Positions 1 to 6,425 of a stretch of 21,246 bases of DNA are shown piece after piece. The translations under genes were made by a program, and so were the position numbers. The notes beneath the pieces were generated by a model. It was not told where the DNA came from. It was given only the letters and a program-made list of their open reading frames with translations, and searched no databases. Source of the DNA: a virus; IMG/VR virus record IMGVR_UViG_3300006802_000715, positions 1 through 21,246 of that record; one strand, written 5' to 3'. How positions within the stretch are numbered: position 1 is the first letter of the stretch; the number at the start of each line of letters is the position of its first letter.

Positions 1-30
1 GTACCTTGGTAATTTAACCCCAACCCCGAA

Positions 31-35
31 AGGAG
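31..35 (+). promoter_or_regulatory. Shine-Dalgarno site of the first gene
   Basis: AGGAG lies six bases before the ATG at 42. It fixes the start of the small DUF6447-like gene. The rest of bases 1 to 41 shows no convincing promoter and is probably the tail or spacer of an upstream gene. Confidence 0.8.
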
Positions 36-41
36 ATCACA

Positions 42-272
42 ATGGCTGAGAAAAAAACAAACACCATTACGATCAACGATAAATCTTACACTGAAGACCA
101 ACTAAATGACACCCAGAAGGTAATGGTGAACCACGTTGCTGACTTAGATAGGAAGATTGGCTCTGCTAATTTTAATATCGACCAGCTAAAAATGGGACGC
201 ATGGCGTTTATGAACGCGCTGACCGTTTCTTTATCAACTGAGCCAGAAGAAGAGACCGAAGTTATAAACTAG
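42..272 (+). CDS. Small DUF6447-like phage protein
   Basis: This 76-residue soluble protein has no signal peptide or membrane segment. Residues about 8 to 66 have the layout I associate with the DUF6447 family: an ITIN-x-K-x-Y strand, a short D-rich turn, then a helix beginning near NHVADLDRKI and ending in a segment with MAFMNAL. Family members are small proteins of unknown function found in phages and bacteria. The start is supported by AGGAG six bases upstream. The TAG stop at 270-272 overlaps the ribosome site of the next gene. It is the first complete gene of the virion block, so a structural or assembly role is possible but only inferred from position. Family assignment is from memory of the pattern. 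Confidence 0.75.
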   Translation: MAEKKTNTITINDKSYTEDQLNDTQKVMVNHVADLDRKIGSANFNIDQLKMGRMAFMNALTVSLSTEPEEETEVIN

Positions 273-285
273 GTGGAGTAAATGA

Positions 286-2211
286 ATGCCTCTTACAAAG
301 TTACAGTTTCGACCGGGTGTTAACCGAGAAACTACCTCGTATTCCAACGAAGGCGGGTGGTTCGACTGTGACAAAGTGAGGTTTCGATTTGGTACGCCTG
401 AAAAAATTGGCGGATGGCAGAAGTTGTCCGCCAGTAGTTTTCTAGGAACGTGCCGGGCCCTTCATCCTTTTGTGGCTCTTGACGGCACAAATTATATTGG
501 CGTAGGCACTAATTTAAAGTATTACATTGAAGAAGGCGGCGGTTTTAACGACATTACCCCCATACGTGCCACAACATCCGCGGGCGACGTAACGTTTGCC
601 GCGACCAACGGCTCTTCTATTTTAACCGTTACTGATTCAAGCAACGGTGCGGATGAAAACGACTTTGTTACTTTTTCGGGTGCTGCTTCTCTTGGTGGTG
701 TGATAACTGCCGCGGTTCTTAACCAAGAATATCAAATTGTTACTATAATAAATGCAAACAGCTATACTATCGTGGCCCGAGAAGTGGGTTCTTTAGCTGA
801 AATAACGGTTAACGGCGCTTACGCGGCAACCCCAATTGCAGCTAATGGTTCAGACACGGGCAATGGTGGTGGTTCGATAGTTGGGACCTACCAGATCAAT
901 GTTGGGTTGGACACGGCTGTTTTAGGAACGGGTTGGGGAGCGGGAGCATGGGCCCGCGGAACTTGGGGATCGGGAGCAAGTATAAGTGCTGCGGGTGACC
1001 GTCTTCGTATATGGAGCCATGATAATTTTGGTGAGGACCTTATAATTAATGCGCGTAATGGCGGCATTTTCTACTGGGACAAATCAACTAACGCCTCTGC
1101 TTTCTTGCCAGCGGTAGCTATTTCGGACTTAGCTGGAGCAGATTCCACTACACCAACAATTGCTAAACAGGTCTTAGTTTCTGACCGCGACAGGCATATT
1201 ATTGCCTTTGGGTGTGATCCAGAAAACGATATTGGAACCCAAGACCCGCTTTTAATTAGGTTTTCGGACCAAGAAAACCCTTTGGTTTGGTCAGCGCAAG
1301 CTACTAATACCGCGGGTGATTTACGGATTGGTTCTGGTTCTGAGATAATCACGGCAGTTGAGACAAGACAACAAATCTTAGTTTTTACTGATCGTTCTCT
1401 TCACGCAATGCAGTTTCTTGGACCGCCTTTTACTTTCGGCATAAACTTAATTTCTGAAAATGTTACAATTGCAAGTCCTTTGTCGGCTATTGCGGTTGAC
1501 GATTCCGTATATTGGATGGGTCGTGAGGAGTTTTATGTTTACTCTGGACAGGTTCAGAAGCTTCCTTGCTCTGTTCGATCTTATGTTTTTAATGATTTTA
1601 ACTTTTCACAAACTACTAAAGTAACCACGGGTGTTAACTCTAGCTACTCTGAAATCTGGTGGTTTTACCCTTCAGCCTCTTCTGATTCGATAGATAAATA
1701 CGTGGTTTACAACTACTCTGAGCAGGCTTGGTACTATGGCAATCTTAATCGCACCGCATGGTTGGACCGCGGTATTAGCCAGTTTCCAATTGCAGCGTCA
1801 ACCGACGGATTCTTGTATAATCACGAGTTTGGTCAGGACGACGGCAGCGTAAGTCCGGCGGTATCTGTAGATTCTTACATCGAAAGCAGTCAGGTAACTA
1901 TGGGCGCAGGGGACAACTTTGTTTCGTTAAGCCGATTAATTCCTGACGTTACTTTTGTAGGGTCAGACGCAGAAAACCCTTATGTTAATATGACCTTGGA
2001 AACTCGTAACTTTCCCGGCGTTGATTACACTATGACTTCTTCAAATCCGGTAACTCGTTCTGCAACGGTTCCGGTAGAGCAGTTTACCGATCAAATACAC
2101 ATACGACTAAGAGGCCGATCTTTTGCTTTTAAGATTGCTTCGGACGCAACTGGCGTTGACTGGAGACTTGGCACCCCGCGAGTGGATGCTAGATCGGACG
2201 GGAGGCGTTAA
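286..2211 (+). CDS. Head-tail stabilization protein, P22 gp10-like (putative)
   Basis: This 641-residue protein begins with PLTKLQFRPGVNRE and a GGWFDCDKVRFRFG segment. It is followed by many short beta-type repeats and a Gly/Trp-rich stretch near residues 205-230. It ends with a conserved-looking block (WRLGTPRVD then SDGRR). I associate this arrangement with proteins of marine tailed phages usually annotated as packaged-DNA stabilization or tail-hub proteins related to P22 gp10. Those proteins plug the portal and form part of the short tail. The composition suggests a beta-propeller-like fold, which is inference. The ATG at 286 has GGTGGAG at 272-278. An ATG at 282 is in another frame and stops after 13 codons. 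The stop overlaps the next ATG by one base. It could instead be another short-tail tube component. Confidence 0.65.
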   Translation: MPLTKLQFRPGVNRETTSYSNEGGWFDCDKVRFRFGTPEKIGGWQKLSASSFLGTCRALHPFVALDGTNYIGVGTNLKYYIEEGGGFNDITPIRATTSAGDVTFAATNGSSILTVTDSSNGADENDFVTFSGAASLGGVITAAVLNQEYQIVTIINANSYTIVAREVGSLAEITVNGAYAATPIAANGSDTGNGGGSIVGTYQINVGLDTAVLGTGWGAGAWARGTWGSGASISAAGDRLRIWSHDNFGEDLIINARNGGIFYWDKSTNASAFLPAVAISDLAGADSTTPTIAKQVLVSDRDRHIIAFGCDPENDIGTQDPLLIRFSDQENPLVWSAQATNTAGDLRIGSGSEIITAVETRQQILVFTDRSLHAMQFLGPPFTFGINLISENVTIASPLSAIAVDDSVYWMGREEFYVYSGQVQKLPCSVRSYVFNDFNFSQTTKVTTGVNSSYSEIWWFYPSASSDSIDKYVVYNYSEQAWYYGNLNRTAWLDRGISQFPIAASTDGFLYNHEFGQDDGSVSPAVSVDSYIESSQVTMGAGDNFVSLSRLIPDVTFVGSDAENPYVNMTLETRNFPGVDYTMTSSNPVTRSATVPVEQFTDQIHIRLRGRSFAFKIASDATGVDWRLGTPRVDARSDGRR

Positions 2212-2525
2212 TGTCAAGAAACTTAGTCCTACCGTTTTTTGCTGTACCTCCGAAGGAGTACAGTCAAGAGTATATGACTGAGATGGTAAGGTCTTTTTCG
2301 GTGTATCTGACTCAAATGCAGAACCCGGGAGAGGGTCGTCACACGGGTTTGAGCCTTACAAACTTGCAGACAGACGATCAGGGGTTGGCCCCGGGAGAAT
2401 TGTTTAATTATAGAGACGCCTCTGGAATGATGGGGTTTGTTAAAATTGCCGAAGCGGACGCACCTAATTTAAGGGGCAACACTGCAACCGGCGGAGTAGG
2501 AACGGCAACGGTGGTTATATCATGA
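2211..2525 (+). CDS. Conserved small phage structural-region protein
   Basis: This 104-residue protein opens with NLVLPFFAVPPKEYS. A helix follows around residues 15-37 (YMTEMVRSFSVYLTQMQNPG), and the C-terminus is Gly/Thr/Val-rich. Proteins with this beginning are familiar next to the stabilization protein in marine phages, but I know no defined function. It starts in the TAATG junction with the previous gene, with GGGAGG five bases upstream of its ATG, and ends in an ATGA overlap with the next. Translation is probably coupled to both neighbours. A role in joining or closing the tail is possible from position alone. Confidence 0.75.
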   Translation: MSRNLVLPFFAVPPKEYSQEYMTEMVRSFSVYLTQMQNPGEGRHTGLSLTNLQTDDQGLAPGELFNYRDASGMMGFVKIAEADAPNLRGNTATGGVGTATVVIS

Positions 2526-2755
2526 GTGACGAAACAATTATTGTTTTACCAGATGGCAGTAAGTGGAGACCTTCCACTAGCCGTGACGTAGTGAATTGTG
2601 CTACATGTGAAAATGAGATAGACACTCCAGAAGAGATTGCTTCTTACCCTGACGGAAACTGTCCTAGTTGCGGTTCTTCATGGACTGGGAGCGAAAATAG
2701 AAGTACAATGGTTCAAGTAACCATGCCCGACGGTATTATTGGTGGAGCAGGATAA
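2522..2755 (+). CDS. Small zinc-ribbon protein
   Basis: This 77-residue protein contains two CxxC knuckles, C26-x2-C29 and C47-x2-C50, separated by 17 residues. That is a classic zinc-ribbon arrangement that would bind one zinc ion. Short beta segments flank the ribbon: IIVLPDG near the start and VQVTMPDG near the end are similar to each other and may pair. No catalytic residues are visible. The start overlaps the previous stop as ATGA and the stop overlaps the next start as TAATG. Its place between two virion genes suggests a structural or assembly cofactor rather than a regulator, but this is inference. Confidence 0.75.
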   Translation: MSDETIIVLPDGSKWRPSTSRDVVNCATCENEIDTPEEIASYPDGNCPSCGSSWTGSENRSTMVQVTMPDGIIGGAG

Positions 2756-4446
2756 TGGCAAAAGCGGCTCAAGAAGATGAAACCTTAGAACTTCCCGAAG
2801 GCGGTATTGCTGCTTTTGTAATGTCTGATGAAGATGCGGACGAGATATACGGTCCTGACGAAGACGGTACGGAAGAGTTTGGTGACGACGGTATTGCTCA
2901 ATTTCCAGCTTTAACTAAGAAGATGGCGGCTATGGGCCGCGAGGGCGATGATTCGATAGCCCACGTTCAGACCGGTGAATTAATTATCCCCGCTGCATTT
3001 TTAGAAGCCAACCCAGAGATGAAGGAAACGTTGTTTGCTTTTCTTGAAGGCCAAGGCGTTGAGGACCCGGAACAATATGTTGTGGGGTCTGACGAGAACA
3101 GCATTAATCCGGACACTGGCGCACCAGAATTTTTCTTTAAGTTTATTAAAAAGGCTATAAAGGGCGTCGTTAAGGGCGTCAAAAACGTTATTAAAGGCGT
3201 TGTAAAAGTTGTTAAGAAAATTGCACCAATTGTTCTACCTATTGTTTTGGGAACATTTGGACCATTAGGAGCTATTTATGGTTCTGCGCTAGGTTCAGGG
3301 ATTGGAACTTTAATATCTGGCGGTAGTTTAAAAGACGCTCTTAAAGCCGGTGTTATGACCGGACTTACTGGTGGTCTTATAAAGGGCGCTACTGGAATGC
3401 TACCGGGGGGACAAGGTTTCTTTAAAACTATTGGCAATGAGTTAGCTGCTCCCGGAGCAAGGTTTGCACAACTTGGACAAGGTATTTCAAATACTGCGGA
3501 AAATCTTTTTTCTGCGGGAACACCAAACTCAGGTCCGGGAATGTTTAGTGACTTTAATCCAGCCGCCGCAGTAGAGGCTGGAAGGATGACCCCGGAAGCG
3601 GCTAAAGCGTTTGATATAGTTGAAACACCTAAGTTAGAACCTAAAACAACCTTATCAAGCACAGGGACAGAAGTTCCAGAAGTACGCGGTTTTGGAGAAA
3701 GCATTAAAGATGCGTTTACTCCCGGCGGGAAAGGGTTTGGAGAGTCATTAGGTGACGCTTTCCTACCCAAAGGTCCGGCAGCGGCTGACTTTTTAGGGAC
3801 CAATGTTGGTCCAGAAGCGGCAAAACTATTGGCTGAAAAAGCCGCGCCCGGTTTTCTAAGGTCTTATGCACCTATTGCTGCCGCAGGCACCTTGGTTGGC
3901 GGAGCTTTAGGGGCTTTTGAAGTCCCAGAGCAAGAAGACGCTGGCGTAATTGGACGAGACGAGGACGGCAATCCAATTACAGGGTCTACTTTGGTAGAAG
4001 ACGATCCAAGTAAATATTTAATCTCAGACCTTGGGAACATTGTTTTGAACCCTGAAACAGGTCAATACGAAGCAAAAACCACTTACCGAGCGCCTGATAT
4101 TCAAAGTTACGACGCTACTGCTTTCCAAATGTCTAATGAAAACCCCTTTGCTGGTGGTGAATCCGGCATAGGAGCAGTAAGCACGGCCACCGGACCTTTT
4201 GCTAGGCCCACTTTGGTACAGAACGTAGCTGAAGGCGGACAAATATTTCCTCGACGCACTGGCGGTATAATGCCAAATGAGGGTGTTCCTAACCAAGACA
4301 GCGTTCGAGCAATGTTAATGCCGGGTGAATTTGTTATGACTACCGACGCTGTTAAGGGTATGGGTAATGGTAACATGCAACAAGGTATTCAAAACATGTA
4401 CTCGGTAATGAGTAACCTTGAGAACCGCGGAAGGCAGACAGCATAA
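2755..4446 (+). CDS. Large virion protein with cationic amphipathic and hydrophobic segments
   Basis: This 563-residue protein has a very acidic N-terminus (residues 6-45). Next comes a motif DSIAHVQTGELIIP at 66-79. Lys/Val repeats at 129-156 look like a cationic amphipathic helix, and they run into a hydrophobic Gly-rich stretch at 157-190. The middle is Gly/Pro/Ala-rich. The C-terminus repeats the first motif as DSVRAMLMPGEFVMT (515-529), the pattern I associate with the ends of phage tape-measure-like and internal proteins. The lysine/valine helix plus hydrophobic stretch suggests contact with a membrane during DNA ejection, which is inference. It is joined to both neighbours by TAATG overlaps. 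It could be an ejection protein or a minor tail protein. No enzymatic motif is visible. Confidence 0.6.
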   Translation: MAKAAQEDETLELPEGGIAAFVMSDEDADEIYGPDEDGTEEFGDDGIAQFPALTKKMAAMGREGDDSIAHVQTGELIIPAAFLEANPEMKETLFAFLEGQGVEDPEQYVVGSDENSINPDTGAPEFFFKFIKKAIKGVVKGVKNVIKGVVKVVKKIAPIVLPIVLGTFGPLGAIYGSALGSGIGTLISGGSLKDALKAGVMTGLTGGLIKGATGMLPGGQGFFKTIGNELAAPGARFAQLGQGISNTAENLFSAGTPNSGPGMFSDFNPAAAVEAGRMTPEAAKAFDIVETPKLEPKTTLSSTGTEVPEVRGFGESIKDAFTPGGKGFGESLGDAFLPKGPAAADFLGTNVGPEAAKLLAEKAAPGFLRSYAPIAAAGTLVGGALGAFEVPEQEDAGVIGRDEDGNPITGSTLVEDDPSKYLISDLGNIVLNPETGQYEAKTTYRAPDIQSYDATAFQMSNENPFAGGESGIGAVSTATGPFARPTLVQNVAEGGQIFPRRTGGIMPNEGVPNQDSVRAMLMPGEFVMTTDAVKGMGNGNMQQGIQNMYSVMSNLENRGRQTA

Positions 4447-6425
4447 TGGCAGTTAATACTTCAGAACAGATTGTCCGCGAAGCCGCCGATATTGAAGCCT
4501 ATAAGATTGGCTTACTACAATCTGCAAAAGCACTGGCAGACCAAGGTATACAACTTCCTCCGCAAATGGTTGCGGAAATGTCTTCCCTTCAGCTTAAAGC
4601 TGGAGAACTTGCTGAAGCCGGAATAGGTCAATACCAACCTTACTTAGACGCCGCCGCAGGAACCTTGGGTGACGCTCAAAACGTTACGGGCTCGGCTTTA
4701 GTCCCTGCTCAAGCCATGCAAACTGACGCTGCGGGCATGTTTAGGACCGCAGAACAAGGCATTGCGGGACAGGTCGGCGCTGCTCAACAGGGCATTGGAA
4801 ATGCAATTGATTATGGACAAGCTTCTACTGAAACGGCTCAACAGGGTCTTGGTCAGGCTGCTCTAAACACACAACAAATTGCTGGTCAGTCTATGGCAGA
4901 CCAATTAGCTGCTTATGACGCTATACCGGGACAAATAGGTGCGGCTCAAAAAGGTATGGCGGGTGCTGCCACTGGCGCACAAGGCGTTGCAGATGCGGCC
5001 CGAGTTGGTGGAACAGGTGTTCAAGGAACTTTAGCTGAAAACCTAGCTGGTGCTACAAAAGGCGCTCGAACCTATGGCCAAGCTGGTATCGGTGCCTATG
5101 AGGACGCCGTTACAGGTAGTCAACAAGCAGTCAAAGGCGCTCGAAACATAACTTCTGATGCTGCCGCCGCGTTACAACAAGCTGGTGCATTTGGTCAACA
5201 GACCGCGGAACAAGGAATTGCTGGTTTAGCGGGTACAACCGGTGCTTATGACCCTGCTAGTACAGGCGCATTTATGAACCAGTATGAAGATGCTGCGGTT
5301 CAACAAGCATTGGCTGACATTCAACGTGCCGGAGATATTCAACAACAGGGCGTAGATGCCCAAGCCGTAAGTTCTGGCGCTTTTGGTGGATCACGCCAAG
5401 CAGTAGCGCAGAGTGAGTTAGGCAGAAACATTCTTGAGCAACAGGGCAGAACTGCCGCTGGTATGCGTCAAGCAGGGTTTGAAAACGCGGCCAACCGGTC
5501 ACAACAAGCATTTGAAGCTCAACAAGGTCGTGGTCAACAGGCCGCTCAACTTACGGGCGCTCTGGGCGCACAAGGGGCGGGTTCTGCTATATCCGCGGCT
5601 CAAGGCGCTGGTCAACTTGGACTTTCTGCGGAGCAACTTGCAGCGGGCCAAGCCGGTCAGTTGGGCCAGTTGGGTCTTTCGTCGGCACAAGTAGGCATGT
5701 CTGCCGAACAGCAGGCCGCGGCCAACGCACAAGCTTTGGCACAAACCGGCATGAGCTTAGAACAGTTGGCGGCCAGCACTGGTATGTCGGCGTCACAGTT
5801 AGCGGGTCAAATGGCCAATCAATCAGGTGCTTTAGGGCTCTCTGGCGCACAAGCCCAAGCGGGTATTGCAGCGCAAGCGGGCCAAATGGGCATGGCAGGC
5901 GAACAGTTTGCAGGACAGATGGCAGGACAGGCCGGTCAATTGGGCCAAGGACAAGCTCAAATGGGTATGCAAGGCGCTCAAGCGGCGGGTTCTTTAGGTC
6001 TTCAGGGACAAGAGATGACAGGTCGGATTGCAGAGGGTCTAGGAAGTCTAGGGTCTCAAGCGGGTCAACTTGGGCTACAACAAGGTTCTGCTCTTAAAGA
6101 CATTGCAATGTCACAAGGTCAGATGGGCGAAGCAAATCAAGCTATGGCACAGAAAGAACAGGGCTTCTTGTTCGATATGGGCAAGCAATACCAAGCTCAA
6201 GATCAAGCGGGCATTGAAGCGGCTCGTCAAACGCAATTACAGCAGGCTTACGAGCCTTACCAACGTGTTGGATTCTTATCTGACATTTACAAAGGCGCAC
6301 CGTCGTCTCAATCAACCATAACAGCGACAACTACACCGAACGTATCTCCAGCCCAGAGTATTTTAGGGCTTGGGGTAGCCGGATTAGCGGCGGCGTCAGG
6401 CGCACGGAACGCGGGGATATTTTAA
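4446..6425 (+). CDS. Ala/Gln/Gly-rich helical repeat virion protein
   Basis: This 659-residue protein is strikingly rich in Ala, Gln and Gly, with almost no Cys or Trp. Residues about 275-345 hold the best conserved-looking block (FMNQYEDAAVQQAL, then SSGAFGGSRQAVAQSEL), a type familiar from marine phage virion proteins. Residues 392-560 are a run of 11- and 7-residue units, most beginning with Gly and ending in Leu, Met or Val, which should form a long helix or coiled coil. The last 30 residues are hydrophobic and Gly/Ala-rich (SILGLGVAGLAAASG) and could insert in a membrane. The TAATG junction couples it to both neighbours. An internal, ejection or tail-fibre-like role is inferred; I do not recognise a named family. 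Confidence 0.6.
   Translation: MAVNTSEQIVREAADIEAYKIGLLQSAKALADQGIQLPPQMVAEMSSLQLKAGELAEAGIGQYQPYLDAAAGTLGDAQNVTGSALVPAQAMQTDAAGMFRTAEQGIAGQVGAAQQGIGNAIDYGQASTETAQQGLGQAALNTQQIAGQSMADQLAAYDAIPGQIGAAQKGMAGAATGAQGVADAARVGGTGVQGTLAENLAGATKGARTYGQAGIGAYEDAVTGSQQAVKGARNITSDAAAALQQAGAFGQQTAEQGIAGLAGTTGAYDPASTGAFMNQYEDAAVQQALADIQRAGDIQQQGVDAQAVSSGAFGGSRQAVAQSELGRNILEQQGRTAAGMRQAGFENAANRSQQAFEAQQGRGQQAAQLTGALGAQGAGSAISAAQGAGQLGLSAEQLAAGQAGQLGQLGLSSAQVGMSAEQQAAANAQALAQTGMSLEQLAASTGMSASQLAGQMANQSGALGLSGAQAQAGIAAQAGQMGMAGEQFAGQMAGQAGQLGQGQAQMGMQGAQAAGSLGLQGQEMTGRIAEGLGSLGSQAGQLGLQQGSALKDIAMSQGQMGEANQAMAQKEQGFLFDMGKQYQAQDQAGIEAARQTQLQQAYEPYQRVGFLSDIYKGAPSSQSTITATTTPNVSPAQSILGLGVAGLAAASGARNAGIF
5619..6125 (+). 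repeat. Tandem 11/7-residue peptide repeats coded in frame
   Basis: About twenty degenerate units lie in the 659-residue protein (residues 392-560). Examples of the 11-residue unit are GLSAEQLAAGQ, GMSLEQLAAST, GMSASQLAGQM and GMAGEQFAGQM. Examples of the 7-residue unit are AGQLGQL, AQALAQT, ANQSGAL and AGQAGQL. Several neighbouring pairs sum to 18 residues, or five helical turns. The DNA is less conserved than the peptide, so the repeats are old and kept for protein structure. Confidence 0.7.

Noticed and set aside
1-12. End of an upstream gene (Val-Pro-Trp then TAA)
   Set aside because: Four codons are too few to support a gene. Another frame also stops early, at 15-17.
282-323. ATG at 282 as an alternative start before the stabilization protein
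   Set aside because: This frame ends after 13 codons. The ATG at 286 opens the long conserved frame with better spacing to GGTGGAG.
3276-3803. 175-codon minus-strand frame rich in Pro and Ser
   Set aside because: It lies opposite a Gly/Ala-rich coding region, has no ribosome site or recognisable domain, and is explained as an antisense shadow of the 563-residue gene.
5400-6125. CRISPR-like or tandem DNA repeat array
   Set aside because: The repetition is in the peptide with a varying 7/11 period. The DNA copies are not identical and there are no spacers.
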